Shown here: positions 48,600 to 57,869 of the stretch, piece by piece
Position numbering within the stretch: position 1 is the first letter of the stretch
Layout: every line of letters begins with the position of its first letter
Assembly (NCBI RefSeq): GCF_003355455.1
Contig: NZ_CP031357.1
Span: 660,501 to 724,500 of the forward strand
Origin: Erythrobacter aureus
GTDB lineage: Bacteria; Pseudomonadota; Alphaproteobacteria; Sphingomonadales; Sphingomonadaceae
Direction of reading: 5' to 3'
Length of the DNA: 64,000 bases
Made by a program: the position numbers and the translations under genes
Notes under the pieces: generated by a model
What the model saw: the letters and a program-made list of their open reading frames with translations, nothing else
What the model was told of the DNA's origin: nothing
Databases searched by the model: none

Positions 48600-49225
48600 G
48601 CCGTCCGTTGATCATTTCCGATTGCGACGAAGTGTTGCTGCACATGGTCTCGCCATTCCGCGACTGGCTGGCCGAGACGCAGGGCGTGGAGTTCCGGATG
48701 GAGGGCAATGATTTCTCCAAGGCGCTGCGCTGGCAGGATAGCGGCGAAGTTCTCGCGCCCGAGGAAATCTGGTCCAAGCTCGGCGGTTTCTTCGACACCG
48801 AAATGCATCGCCAGACGCCTATTTCGGGCGCCATCGAAGGGATGGCCGCGCTGCGCGAACACGCCGATGTCGTCATCCTCACCAATCTCGTCGACAAGCG
48901 GCAGCAAATGCGCCGTGCGCAATTGCTCGATCACGGCCTCGATGCGCGGGTCTTTACCAATCAGGGACCCAAGGGGCCAGCGCTCCAGGCGATCCTCGAG
49001 GAATACAATCCCTCGAAAGCCATTTTCATCGACGATCTGGCGCAGCATCACCGCTCCGCGCGCGAGACCGTCGGCACCATCACCACGCTCCACCTCTGCG
49101 GCGAACCTTTGCTCGCTCCGCATATCGATTGCGCGCACACATCGGGTCATGCCGATGCACGGATCGATCGCTGGGACGAAGCGCTGCCGTGGCTGCTGGG
49201 CGAAATCGAGAAGGAAACCGCATGA
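48596..49225 (+). CDS. HAD family hydrolase
   Basis: 209 residues. The HAD nucleophile motif is IISDCDEVLLH, motif II VVILTNLVD, and motif IV AIFIDDLAQHH. The DCDE form retains the nucleophile Asp. The cap is small. Substrate not known. It leads a coupled run (HAD, RidA, GDPD, FemAB-like) in which each stop overlaps or nearly overlaps the next start. Confidence 0.85.
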   Translation: MSRPLIISDCDEVLLHMVSPFRDWLAETQGVEFRMEGNDFSKALRWQDSGEVLAPEEIWSKLGGFFDTEMHRQTPISGAIEGMAALREHADVVILTNLVDKRQQMRRAQLLDHGLDARVFTNQGPKGPALQAILEEYNPSKAIFIDDLAQHHRSARETVGTITTLHLCGEPLLAPHIDCAHTSGHADARIDRWDEALPWLLGEIEKETA

Positions 49226-49677
49226 GCATTCACGACCGTCTTCGTGCCCATGGCATCACGCTGCCCCCGGCGGCTGCGCCTGTTGCCAGCTATCAGCCCG
49301 TGGTGGTCGATGGCCACACCGCCTATGTGTCGGGCCAGCTACCCTTCATCGACGGCAAGCTGGTGACCGGCAAGCTGGGCGAGGACGTGGCGCTCGACCG
49401 GGGTATCGCCGCCGCGCGGGCCTGCGGTATGATGATCCTGTCCCAGCTCGAAGCGGCAGGGCTGATCGAACGCGTGGCGCATATGGTCAAGCTGGGCGGT
49501 TTCGTCGCGTCGATCCCCGATTTCTTCGATCAGCCCAAGGTCATCAATGGGGCCTCGGACCTGATGGTCGAGGTTTTCGGCGATCCGGGGAAACATGCGC
49601 GCAGCGCAGTGGGCGTGCCGGTCCTCCCGCTCAATGCCGCGGTCGAGGTCGATGCGATCGTTGCTCTCAAGGCTTGA
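49222..49677 (+). CDS. RidA family protein (YjgF/YER057c/UK114)
   Basis: 151 residues, slightly longer than canonical RidA (~128), as in the PA5083/alphaproteobacterial subgroup. AYVSGQLPFIDGKLVTGKLGEDV and RSAVGVPVLPLNAAVEVDAI are the family motifs, but the arginine of canonical RidA (usually R in R.AV) is at KHARSAVGV. Imine/enamine deaminase activity is plausible. Start overlaps the HAD stop. Confidence 0.85.
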   Translation: MSIHDRLRAHGITLPPAAAPVASYQPVVVDGHTAYVSGQLPFIDGKLVTGKLGEDVALDRGIAAARACGMMILSQLEAAGLIERVAHMVKLGGFVASIPDFFDQPKVINGASDLMVEVFGDPGKHARSAVGVPVLPLNAAVEVDAIVALKA

Positions 49678-50422
49678 TCGCTTTCTCGTACCGTCACCCG
49701 ACCCTGCGCGGGTTGGGTGGCTGCGCGAATGGACCTATGCGCACCGCGGCCTGCATGACGAGCTTGCTCCGGAAAACTCGCTCGCGGCTTTCGCCGGCGC
49801 ACTCGAAGGCGGGATGGGCGTGGAATGCGATATCCAGCGCAGTCGCGACCATGCGGCGATGCTCATGCACGACTGGGAGCTGGACCGGCTTACCGGCGTG
49901 ACCGGCCCGACCGCGTGTTATTCGGCCGAAGAGCTGGCGCGGATCGCCTATCTCGACAGCGAACACATGCTGGCGCGGCTCGACGATTTGCTGGAACTGG
50001 TGGATGGCAAGGTGCCTATCCTCGTGGAAATAAAATCGCGTCGTCGCTACGATGTCGAGGAGAGCTGCGTCGCTGTGCGCGACGCGCTGGCCGGATATGA
50101 AGGGCGCCACGCTGTGATGAGTTTCGACCCGCGCGTTTCGCGCTGGTTTCGCAGGCATTCGCCGAACACAGTGCAGGGCCTGGTCATGCGCGAGGACCAT
50201 TACGGTATGACGCAGAAGGCCTGGCAACGGCATTTGGCATTGTGGTTCGCACGGCCTGAATTCATCGCCTATCACGTCGCGGCCTTGCCCAATCCGATGG
50301 TCTCCTCGCTACGCGCTGGCGGCATGCCGGTGCTCACCTGGACGGTCGATACACCGGACTTGCGCGACCATGCGCGGGTCCATGCCGACGCCCCGATCGT
50401 CGAAGGGGCCGGGGTAGCGTGA
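49652..50422 (+). CDS. Glycerophosphodiester phosphodiesterase
   Basis: 256 residues. AHRGLHDELAPENSLAAFAGALEGGMGVECDIQ carries the metal/catalytic HRG...PENS...E.D set, and MHDWELDRLTG the second His. The C-terminal LTWTVDTP is typical. No signal peptide, so cytoplasmic. It hydrolyses glycerophosphodiesters to glycerol-3-phosphate. The start at 49652 overlaps RidA by 26 bases; a TTG at 49661 is an alternative. Confidence 0.9.
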   Translation: MRSLLSRLDRFLVPSPDPARVGWLREWTYAHRGLHDELAPENSLAAFAGALEGGMGVECDIQRSRDHAAMLMHDWELDRLTGVTGPTACYSAEELARIAYLDSEHMLARLDDLLELVDGKVPILVEIKSRRRYDVEESCVAVRDALAGYEGRHAVMSFDPRVSRWFRRHSPNTVQGLVMREDHYGMTQKAWQRHLALWFARPEFIAYHVAALPNPMVSSLRAGGMPVLTWTVDTPDLRDHARVHADAPIVEGAGVA

Positions 50423-51558
50423 GCGATGGCGGCCTTGCCGCGCGCGTCGGCGGGTCGGTCGGCGCCTTCGACCGCGGCGAATGGAACGCGCTTGCGGGCA
50501 CGGACAATCCCTTCGTCAGCCACGAATTCCTGACTGCGCTGGAAGATTCCGGCAGCGTCGGACCCGGGACCGGCTGGCAGCCGACCCCGCTGGTGATCGG
50601 CGAGGAGGGCGGGCCTTTGCTTGCCGCCATGCCAGCCTATCTCAAGGGGCACAGCCAGGGGGAATTTGTTTTCGACCATGGCTGGGCCGACGCTTACGAG
50701 CGGGCCGGGGGTCATTACTACCCCAAGCTTCAGATCGCGGTGCCTTTCACGCCCGCCACCGGGCCGCGCCTGCTATTGTCTGACCAGGCCTATGCCGCGC
50801 CGCTGCTGGCGGCGGCGGAGCAATTGTGCGTGCAAAACGGCTTTTCCTCCGCGCATGCGACCTTCATCGAACCGGCCCAGCAAGCGCTGTTCGAACAGGC
50901 CGGGTGGATGCTGCGCAGCGACATCCAGTTCCACTGGCACAATCGCGGCTTTGCAAGCTTCGACGATTTCCTCGCCACGCTGGCTTCGCGCAAACGCAAG
51001 GATTTGCGCAAGGAGCGCGCCGCCGCGCAGGCCGGTGTAGAGATACGCCGTTTGCGCGGCAACGGCATTCGCCCGGAGCATTGGGATGCCTTCTGGCAGT
51101 TCTACCAGGATACCGGCGCGCGCAAATGGGGCACGCCCTACCTGACGCGCGAGGCCTTCGACCTGCTGGGCGAGCGGATGGGGGAGGCATTGCTGCTGGT
51201 GCTGGCATTGCAGGATGGCGAACCCATTGCCGGGGCGCTCAATTTCATTGGTGGGGAAGCGCTATACGGGCGCTATTGGGGGTGCACGCGCGACGTGCGC
51301 TTCCTGCATTTCGAGCTATGCTACTATCAGGCGATCGACGCGGCGATCGAACTGGGTCTGTCGCGGGTGGAGGCGGGCGCGCAGGGCGGACATAAGCTGG
51401 CGCGCGGATATGAGCCGGTGGAAACGGTTTCGGCGCACTGGGTCGCCAATGTCGGCTTCCGTGAGGCAGTTGCCGATTTTCTCGACCGCGAGCGGGCCGG
51501 AGTGGCCGCGGATCGCAACTATCTCGCGACGCGCGGGCCGTTCAGAAAAGAAGGTTAG
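50419..51558 (+). CDS. FemAB/GNAT-type N-acyltransferase family protein (DUF482)
   Basis: 379 residues, GTG start overlapping the GDPD stop. NPFVSHEFLTALEDSGSVGPGTGW, the long KLQIAVPFTPATGPRLL and RFLHFELCYYQAIDAAIELGLSRVEAGAQGGHKLARGYEP are the hallmarks of DUF482/peptidogalycan-biosynthesis-like acyltransferases. Two GNAT-like halves. Substrate unknown. Confidence 0.85.
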   Translation: MSDGGLAARVGGSVGAFDRGEWNALAGTDNPFVSHEFLTALEDSGSVGPGTGWQPTPLVIGEEGGPLLAAMPAYLKGHSQGEFVFDHGWADAYERAGGHYYPKLQIAVPFTPATGPRLLLSDQAYAAPLLAAAEQLCVQNGFSSAHATFIEPAQQALFEQAGWMLRSDIQFHWHNRGFASFDDFLATLASRKRKDLRKERAAAQAGVEIRRLRGNGIRPEHWDAFWQFYQDTGARKWGTPYLTREAFDLLGERMGEALLLVLALQDGEPIAGALNFIGGEALYGRYWGCTRDVRFLHFELCYYQAIDAAIELGLSRVEAGAQGGHKLARGYEPVETVSAHWVANVGFREAVADFLDRERAGVAADRNYLATRGPFRKEG

Positions 51559-51890
51559 GCGACTCTGCGAGCGCCTTCGAGCAACCATTCGCGGGCACGG
51601 CGCTGGGCTTCGGCTATTTCCCGCGCGGTCATTTCATCCGAAACGTCGGCGCGGCACCAGCTTGCTTCTTCATGCCCTTTCGACGCGGCGATGTTGAACC
51701 ATTTATGCGCTTCGACGAGGTCGCAGACCGCGCCGTGGCTTCCGGTCGAAAATGCGACGCCCAAGTCGTAGAGCGCGTCGATACTGCCCAATTCGTATGC
51801 GGCGAGACATTCGGCGACCAGCGCCCCGGCTTCCTCGCCCTGGATGATCGTGCCGTTGCCCCCTTCGATACCGGTAAGCTGCATCGTCAT
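51555..51890 (-). CDS. Sel1-repeat-like protein, 111 aa
   Basis: One or two Sel1-type units are visible: ALYDLGVAFSTGSHGAVCDLVEAHKWFNIAASKGHEEASWCRADVSDEM. It ends AEAQRRAREWL, as many small Sel1 proteins of sphingomonads do. Cytoplasmic, no signal. Probably protein-protein binding. Convergent with the acyltransferase gene, overlapping by four bases. Confidence 0.75.
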   Translation of the reverse strand: MTMQLTGIEGGNGTIIQGEEAGALVAECLAAYELGSIDALYDLGVAFSTGSHGAVCDLVEAHKWFNIAASKGHEEASWCRADVSDEMTAREIAEAQRRAREWLLEGARRVA

Positions 51891-52047
51891 TCCCCTGAAG
51901 GACCGGCATCCATCGCCGGACGTTCAAGAAGTTCACAAAGTATGGTCAATAAAAGGTTAATACACGCTCCGCTTTCTTAATCCGCGAGCGAATAAACGCA
52001 TATCTGCCACGGGCGGCGGGCATTTGCGCGGCTTACCGGATTGACGC

Positions 52048-52076
52048 TTGTGCCGTGGGTGGCGCTTGCCTATAGG
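52048..52076 (+). promoter_or_regulatory. Probable promoter for dksA
   Basis: TTGTGC at 52048-52053 and TATAGG at 52071-52076, spacer 17, ~95 bases before the ATG. The rest of the 51891-52174 gap shows no gene. Confidence 0.5.
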
Positions 52077-52174
52077 CTCGCGCCGAGCGGGTCATACGGG
52101 GCACCGGGAAAATCCGGGCCTGCGGGACGGCGGTGGTCCGATGTCTCAATTCGACCAGGATGAGAGGGTCCTCA

Positions 52175-52630
52175 ATGGCCTCTGTGGCAAACGAAAAGCA
52201 AAGACTAGCCAAGGCGCGCGCCGCAATCGGCGACGACTACGTTCCCGACGAAAACGAAGAATACATGAACGAACGGCAGCAGGAATACTTTCGTATCCTC
52301 CTGCTCGACTGGAAAAAATCGATTCATGATGCCGCCGGGCAGACGTTGCAGTCGCTGCAGGACGGTCCGATCCGCGAACCCGATCTGAACGACCGCGCAT
52401 CCTCGGAAACCGATTGGGGGATCGAACTGCGCACGCGCGACCGCCAGCGCAAGCTGATCTCCAAGATCGACGCGGCGCTGCGGCGCATCGACGAGGGCGA
52501 ATACGGCTGGTGCGAGGTGACGGGTGATCCGATCGGCCTCAGGCGGCTTATTGCCCGCCCGGTCGCGACGATGACCGTCGAGGCGCAGGAAGCCCACGAA
52601 CGGAGGGAAAAGATCTCGCGCGACGATTGA
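52175..52630 (+). CDS. dksA: RNA polymerase-binding protein DksA
   Basis: 151 residues. The coiled-coil arm (NERQQEYFRILLLDWKKSIHDAAGQTL) leads to the tip DRASSETDWG, whose Asp residues reach the polymerase active site; here the usual DxxDxA tip reads D-R-A. The zinc-finger region reads YGWCEVTGDPIGLRRLIARP with only one cysteine, as in the zinc-less alphaproteobacterial type. It works with ppGpp at stringent promoters. Start MASVANEKQ at 52175. Confidence 0.92.
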   Translation: MASVANEKQRLAKARAAIGDDYVPDENEEYMNERQQEYFRILLLDWKKSIHDAAGQTLQSLQDGPIREPDLNDRASSETDWGIELRTRDRQRKLISKIDAALRRIDEGEYGWCEVTGDPIGLRRLIARPVATMTVEAQEAHERREKISRDD

Positions 52631-52726
52631 ACGCGCGATAACGGATTTTTTAGGTCTGTCGCTTAACGTCGCTTGGCGCCGGGACTCGCCCGGAGCCGGG
52701 CCTGAACGGAATACGTCAAGGATGCG

Positions 52727-53110
52727 ATGAACGCCATGTCTTCGGTCGAGACGCGCAATGTTGCTCGCGACAGCCTGTTCCTCTTTGCCGAGCTGACCTT
52801 CGAGGGTCGGCCGGAGGCGATCCGGGTCAAGGTGCGCAATCTTTCCGCGGGCGGATTGATGGCCGAGGGTGCCGGTATCGCCGTATCGCGTGGAGACCGG
52901 CTGAAGATCAACCTGCGCAATGTCGGTATGGTGAAAGGCAATGTCGCCTGGGCACAGGATGCGCGCTTCGGCGTGTCCTTCGAAAGCGACATCGATCCCA
53001 AGGTGGTTCGTGCACCCGTCGGAGCCACGCGGGAAGCGCAAACCGGCGTGCCGGGTGTCGGTGTGGCTTCGGCCTTCTCTCCCGAAGAACGACGCCTTCG
53101 TAATCTTTGA
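52727..53110 (+). CDS. PilZ domain protein
   Basis: 127 residues, single PilZ-like domain: VETRNVARDSLFLFAEL, VRNLSAGGLMAEGAG and WAQDARFGVSFESDID. The (D/N)xSxxG box is NLSAGG. The RxxxR box is weak (R..AR), so c-di-GMP binding is probable but not certain. The C-terminal 30 residues look unstructured. ATGs at 52727 and 52736 are both possible. Confidence 0.82.
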   Translation: MNAMSSVETRNVARDSLFLFAELTFEGRPEAIRVKVRNLSAGGLMAEGAGIAVSRGDRLKINLRNVGMVKGNVAWAQDARFGVSFESDIDPKVVRAPVGATREAQTGVPGVGVASAFSPEERRLRNL

Positions 53111-53154
53111 ACTGTACGGCTGACGTCGGTCCCGCAGGCTGCTAACCGGCAGTC

Positions 53155-54615
53155 ATGCGCCCTTGGTTCCTCGCCTTCCTGTCCGCCTGTCTGGCCGCCT
53201 GCGGTACAGGCGAGGACGATGGCATAATCGATGTTGCTTTCATTGCCGAGCCCGAAGAGCTCCAGGCCGAGGGTGTGCGGCTGAGCCATGCGGGCCAGCA
53301 CCTGCGCGCGGCGCTTTCCCCCGGTCTGGTGCGGATCGACTCGCGCGGGGAAGTGGTTCCCGGCGTTGCCGAGCGGTGGATCGTGACCGATGACGGCGCG
53401 AGCTATATTTTCCGCATCAACGAATTCGATCTAAGCGATGGTACAAGGCTGACGGCGCAAGTGGTCCGCGACGCCCTTCAGCGTCGGCTGCGTCAGCTCG
53501 ATGGGACGACGCTCGGCTTCGATCTGGCCAAGATCCGGGACATTCGCGCGATGACCGGTCGTGTCATCGAAATCCGGCTGACCAGTCCGATGCCCGACTT
53601 TCTGCAGCTCTTGGCGCAACCCGAACTCGGAATCGGTTTCGGCGAAGGCGGGGCTGGCCTGATGACGCTCGTTACGGCCGGGGATGTGATGGCGCTCAGG
53701 CCCCTGCCTCCGGAACGACGCGGATTGCCGGAACAGCCCGGATGGGAAGACATCGTGCGCGAAGTGCGGCTGCATGCTGTCGACGCGGAGCGGGCCGCCG
53801 ACGGCTTTTCGCAGGGCGATTTCGATCTCGTGCTTGGGGGACGGCTGGCGAACTTGCCGCTGGCGAACACCGGCCCCCTGTCGCGCGGAAATGTTCGCCT
53901 GGATGCGGCCATTGGATTGCTTGGCCTCGATGTCCACAATCCTCGGGGTTTTCTCGCCACGAGCGCCAATCGCGAGGCGCTTGCCATGGCCATCGACCGG
54001 ACCGATCTCATGGCGCCGTTCAATATCGGCGGCTGGATTCCGTCGACCCGGATCGTGCCCGTCGCCCTGTCCGGCGCGCAGGAAACACCCGAAGAGCGAT
54101 GGGCTGCGCTTACGCTGGAACAGCGGCGCGGCGAGGCAAGCCAGCGGGTTGCGCGGTGGCGTTCGCAAAGCGGGCAGGAAGCGCAGGTGGCCATCCATCT
54201 GCCGCCCGGTCCGGGCTCGGACCTGTTGTTCGAAGGGCTGGCTGATGACCTTGCTGCCATCGGCGTGTCCGCCACGCGCGTCGAAACACTGTCGGCCGCC
54301 GATCTCGCCCTGCGCGACCGTGTAGCGCGCTATGCCTCGCCGCGCTGGTTCCTCAACCAGTTCAATTGCGGGATTCGGCAGGCGCAGTGCAGCGAAGATG
54401 CGGACTACCTCGTCTCGCTCGCGCTCGATGCCCGCGACGGGACCGAGGAGGCTTCCTATCTCCACGAAGCGGAGAACACGCTTCTGGCAACGAATCTTTA
54501 CATCCCGCTGGGTGCGCCGATCCGCTGGTCGCTGGTACGCGCGGACATCGACGCCTTCAGCGAAAACCCGTGGAACATCCATCCCTTGTTCCCGCTCTCC
54601 CGCGCCCCCATCTAG
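53155..54615 (+). CDS. Peptide/oligopeptide-type ABC transporter substrate-binding lipoprotein
   Basis: 486 residues. Lipobox LAAC (Cys ~16) marks a lipoprotein. The SBP family 5 pattern is present: LSPGLVRIDSRGEVVPGVAERWIVTDDGASYIFRI near the N-terminus and NREALAMAIDRTDLM in mid-protein. No permease or ATPase gene lies nearby, so it may be an orphan binding protein. Ligand unknown. Confidence 0.82.
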   Translation: MRPWFLAFLSACLAACGTGEDDGIIDVAFIAEPEELQAEGVRLSHAGQHLRAALSPGLVRIDSRGEVVPGVAERWIVTDDGASYIFRINEFDLSDGTRLTAQVVRDALQRRLRQLDGTTLGFDLAKIRDIRAMTGRVIEIRLTSPMPDFLQLLAQPELGIGFGEGGAGLMTLVTAGDVMALRPLPPERRGLPEQPGWEDIVREVRLHAVDAERAADGFSQGDFDLVLGGRLANLPLANTGPLSRGNVRLDAAIGLLGLDVHNPRGFLATSANREALAMAIDRTDLMAPFNIGGWIPSTRIVPVALSGAQETPEERWAALTLEQRRGEASQRVARWRSQSGQEAQVAIHLPPGPGSDLLFEGLADDLAAIGVSATRVETLSAADLALRDRVARYASPRWFLNQFNCGIRQAQCSEDADYLVSLALDARDGTEEASYLHEAENTLLATNLYIPLGAPIRWSLVRADIDAFSENPWNIHPLFPLSRAPI

Positions 54616-54620
54616 CGGAT

Positions 54621-55037
54621 ATGGAAGACCCGAATCGTCCGCGACCCATGGGGATCGACGTGCCTACCGGCACCGATCCGGTTTCGATCCGCAAGCGGAT
54701 CGAGGCGATGGAACACCTGCTCGAACGCAGCATGGTGGTGCCGGGTACGAATTATCCGATCGGCCTCGACACGATCATCGGGTTTGTACCCGTGGTCGGT
54801 GATATCGTGACGGCCGTCATGGGCGCTTACATCGTTTGGGAAGCCAAGAACCTTGGTCTGCCGCGGTGGAAGCTGTGGCGGATGATCGGCAATATTGCGA
54901 TCGACGGCGCGGTGGGCGCGGTGCCGGTGGTCGGCGACGCGTTCGACGTGGTCTATCGCTCGAACACCAAGAACCTGCGGATCGTGAAGAAGCACCTAGA
55001 CAAGCATCACCCGCAAACACGGGTGATCGAGGGTTAG
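54621..55037 (+). CDS. DUF4112 domain protein
   Basis: 138 residues. GLDTIIGFVPVVGDIVTAVMGAYIVWEAKNLGLPRWKLWRMIGNIAIDGAVGAVPVVGDAFDVVYRSNTKN is the DUF4112 core in two hydrophobic halves, each with a PVVGD motif. Probably a membrane protein. Start at 54621, five bases after the lipoprotein gene. Function unknown. Confidence 0.88.
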   Translation: MEDPNRPRPMGIDVPTGTDPVSIRKRIEAMEHLLERSMVVPGTNYPIGLDTIIGFVPVVGDIVTAVMGAYIVWEAKNLGLPRWKLWRMIGNIAIDGAVGAVPVVGDAFDVVYRSNTKNLRIVKKHLDKHHPQTRVIEG

Positions 55038-55086
55038 GGTAGGGAACTAGTTTCATCGGCGACCAATGCGCGCTAGGGCTGTGCGC

Positions 55087-55878
55087 ATGACATCCGATGT
55101 TACCTATTCCAGCTATCTCGATCTTGACCGCATCCTTTCGGCGCAGCACCCGGCGTCCGATGCGCATGACGAGATGCTGTTCATCATCGTCCACCAGGCG
55201 AGCGAGCTGTGGCTCAAACTGTGTCTGCACGAGCTGATCGAGGCACGCGAATGCATCCGGCAGGACCGGCTGCGTCCGTCTTTCAAGATGCTCGCTCGTG
55301 TGGCACGCGCGCAGGGGCAGTTGATCCAGAGCTGGGACGTGCTGAGCACGATGACCCCGCACGACTATTCGACCATCCGCCCGCATCTCGGCGGGTCGAG
55401 CGGGTTCCAGAGCGCGCAGTACCGCATGATGGAATTCCTGCTTGGCGGGCGCAATCCGGACATGATCACCATGCACGAGGCGACGCCCGAAGTGGCCGAA
55501 GCCCTGCGCGAAGAGCTGGCGAAAAAATCGATCTATGCCGAGGCTGTCGCGCTGCTCGCGCGGCGCGGTTTGGCCATTCCGCAAGAGATACTCGAGCGCC
55601 CGGTCGGCGAACGATGGACCCACTCGTCCGAGGTCGAGGCAGCCTGGGCCGAGGTCTATCGTGATCCGAAGACATATTGGGATCTCTACGAACTGGCCGA
55701 GAAGCTGGTCGATCTCGAATACCACTTCCAGCGCTGGCGCTTCGGCCATCTCAAGACGGTCGAACGGATCATCGGCTTCAAAAAGGGCACCGGCGGAACG
55801 CCGGGTGTGCCCTATCTCGCGGGCGTATTGAAAGCGGCGTTCTTTCCCGAATTGCTGAGCGTGAGGACCGCGCTGTGA
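55087..55878 (+). CDS. kynA: Tryptophan 2,3-dioxygenase
   Basis: 263 residues. YSSYLDLDRILSAQHP, HDEMLFIIVHQASELWLKL and the haem-ligand region EYHFQRWRFGHLKTVERIIG with GTGGTPGVPYL are the family signatures. It opens tryptophan to N-formylkynurenine with O2. Start MTSDVTYSSY at 55087 preferred. Its stop overlaps the kynB start by GTGA. Confidence 0.95.
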   Translation: MTSDVTYSSYLDLDRILSAQHPASDAHDEMLFIIVHQASELWLKLCLHELIEARECIRQDRLRPSFKMLARVARAQGQLIQSWDVLSTMTPHDYSTIRPHLGGSSGFQSAQYRMMEFLLGGRNPDMITMHEATPEVAEALREELAKKSIYAEAVALLARRGLAIPQEILERPVGERWTHSSEVEAAWAEVYRDPKTYWDLYELAEKLVDLEYHFQRWRFGHLKTVERIIGFKKGTGGTPGVPYLAGVLKAAFFPELLSVRTAL

Positions 55879-56540
55879 GTTCCTGGCGGTCCGATCGGCG
55901 CATCTGGGATATTTCCCAGACATTGCGCCCCACCAACGAGCAAGGGGGCCTGCCGGTCTGGCCTGGCGATACGCAATTCGCCTTCGAACGAACGTGGACA
56001 ATGGAGGACGGCTCGCCGGTCAATGTCGGGCGGATGACGATGAGCACCCATTCGGGCACGCATGGCGATGCGCCGCTCCACTATTCGCAGACCGCGCCCG
56101 ATATCGCGAGTGTCGCGCTCGATCCCTATCTTGGCGAGTGCCTGGTGATCGATGCCACCGACGTGAGCGGTGGAGCGATCTCGGTCGGCGATCTCCCGCA
56201 TATCGAAAGCGCCGATCGGGTGCTGTTCCGCACCTTCGCCCGCTTTCCACATGACGAATGGGATGGCGACTTCACCGCCATTGATGCCGAAACGATCGAA
56301 TGGCTCGCATTGCAGGGGGTGAAGCTGGTCGGGACCGATGCGCCCAGTGTCGACCCGCAGGAATCGAAGACGATGGACGCCCATAAGGCCGTGCTGAAGC
56401 ACGATATGCGCATCCTCGAAGGGCTGGTGCTCGATGGCGTATCCGAGGGGCGCTACGAACTGATCGCCTTGCCGCTCAAGATCGCGGGCGGCGATGCCGG
56501 CCTCACCCGCGCGATTCTGCGAGAGCTTCCCGATGCTTGA
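55875..56540 (+). CDS. kynB: Kynurenine formamidase (cyclase family)
   Basis: 221 residues, GTG start. The metal motif HSGTHGDAPLHY and the Q/E region GTDAPSVDPQESKTMDAHK fit KynB. It hydrolyses N-formylkynurenine to kynurenine and formate. It lies between kynA and kynU and overlaps both. Confidence 0.95.
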   Translation: MSSWRSDRRIWDISQTLRPTNEQGGLPVWPGDTQFAFERTWTMEDGSPVNVGRMTMSTHSGTHGDAPLHYSQTAPDIASVALDPYLGECLVIDATDVSGGAISVGDLPHIESADRVLFRTFARFPHDEWDGDFTAIDAETIEWLALQGVKLVGTDAPSVDPQESKTMDAHKAVLKHDMRILEGLVLDGVSEGRYELIALPLKIAGGDAGLTRAILRELPDA

Positions 56541-57750
56541 GCGCGCAAGATGTCTCGACGTGGGCGATCCGTTGAAGGAATTTCGGGAGCGCTTCGATGT
56601 ACCGGAAGGGGTGATTTACCTCGATGGCAATTCCCTTGGCTGCCTTCCCAAAGCGACGCCCGAGCGTCTGGAGCAGGTGGTTCGCGAAGAGTGGGGGCGG
56701 GACCTCATCCGGAGCTGGAACTCGGCGGGCTGGATCGATCTTTCCAGCAAGATCGGCACCAAGATCGCACCGTTGATCGGGGCGCGGGCAGACGAAGTCA
56801 TCGCCTGCGATTCCACCAGCATAAACCTGTTCAAGTTGATCTCCGCCGCGCTTGCCATGCGTCCTGGGAGAAAGGTCGTGCTCAGCGAACCGGGCAACTT
56901 CCCGACCGATCTCTACATGATCGAAGGGCTGGAACGGCAGGGTCTTACCGAGCGACGCTTGGCCCCGCGCGAAGCATTGGCGGACGCGCTCGACGGGGAT
57001 GTCGCCCTCCTTCTTCTCACCCATACACACTACAAAACGGGCGAGCTGTTCGACATGGCTGCCCTTACGCACGCCGCGCATGAAGCGGGCGCGCTGGTGC
57101 TGTGGGACCTGTCGCATTCGGGCGGCGCCTTGCCGGTGGATCTGAATGGCTGCGAAGCGGATTTCGCGGTCGGCTGCGGGTACAAATATTTCAATGGCGG
57201 CCCTGGCGCGCCGGCCTATGCTTTCGTCGCCGAAAGGCACCTGAAGGCCGCGCGGCAACCGCTGACCGGCTGGATGGGCCATGCCGCCCCTTTTGCCTTC
57301 AGCGACGATTACAAGGCAGCGCCCGGCGTGGAAAAACTGCTTTGCGGCACGCCTCCGATCCTCGGCCTCGCCGCCCTAGAAGTCGGTGTCGATCTTGTTG
57401 CAGAAATCGGCGTGGACCGGCTGTACGAGAAATCGCAGGCCCTGTCCGAGTTCTTTCGCCAGTGCTTGTCGGAACGTGGGGTCGTTCTCGATCTCGTCAG
57501 CCCGACCGATCCCGATGCGCGCGGCAGCCAGCTCTCCTTCCGCCACGATGAGGCCTACGCCATCTGCCAGGCGCTGATCGCGCGCGGCGTGATCGGCGAT
57601 TTCCGCGATCCCGATATCCTGCGCTTCGGCTTCGCCCCCGCCTATCTGCGCTTCGAGGACATGGCGGAGGCCGCAAGGCACCTCGCCGAAGTGCTGGAAA
57701 CCGGAGAGTGGCAGTGTGCCGAATTCCGCCAGCGGGCGGCGGTTACCTAG
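56533..57750 (+). CDS. kynU: Kynureninase
   Basis: 405 residues. IYLDGNSLGCLPKATPERL at the N-terminus, WDLSHSGGALPVDL, and the PLP lysine in CGYKYFNGGPGAPAY are the kynureninase signatures. It cuts kynurenine to anthranilate and alanine. Start at 56533 overlaps kynB by eight bases. With kynA and kynB it completes tryptophan to anthranilate; no 3-monooxygenase gene is adjacent. Confidence 0.95.
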   Translation: MLERARCLDVGDPLKEFRERFDVPEGVIYLDGNSLGCLPKATPERLEQVVREEWGRDLIRSWNSAGWIDLSSKIGTKIAPLIGARADEVIACDSTSINLFKLISAALAMRPGRKVVLSEPGNFPTDLYMIEGLERQGLTERRLAPREALADALDGDVALLLLTHTHYKTGELFDMAALTHAAHEAGALVLWDLSHSGGALPVDLNGCEADFAVGCGYKYFNGGPGAPAYAFVAERHLKAARQPLTGWMGHAAPFAFSDDYKAAPGVEKLLCGTPPILGLAALEVGVDLVAEIGVDRLYEKSQALSEFFRQCLSERGVVLDLVSPTDPDARGSQLSFRHDEAYAICQALIARGVIGDFRDPDILRFGFAPAYLRFEDMAEAARHLAEVLETGEWQCAEFRQRAAVT

Positions 57751-57779
57751 CTGTTGTAAGGAGGCGCCTGCACAACAGC
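57750..57779 (+). terminator. Hairpin after kynU
   Basis: Perfect 8-bp arms GCTGTTGT / ACAACAGC with a 14-base centre containing GGCGCC, overlapping the last base of the kynU stop. It has no T run; probably an mRNA end or a stability element. Confidence 0.45.
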
Positions 57780-57815
57780 GCGCGATTGAAACCCGTCGAG
57801 ACAAAGGTCAACCCA

Positions 57816-57869
57816 ATGGCTGAAGCGAAACATTTCGTTTTTCGCAAACATAAGGATTTGACCCAATGA
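57816..57869 (+). CDS. Possible 17-aa leader peptide
   Basis: MAEAKHFVFRKHKDLTQ, with AAGG eight to nine bases before the ATG. Its TGA overlaps the ATG of the next mini-ORF (ATGA). It is very short; supported only by the start site and the coupling. Confidence 0.3.
   Translation: MAEAKHFVFRKHKDLTQ

Noticed and set aside
52490..52560. Broken zinc finger in DksA as a sign of a pseudogene
   Set aside because: Alphaproteobacterial DksA proteins commonly lack these cysteines; the frame is intact and the rest conserved.
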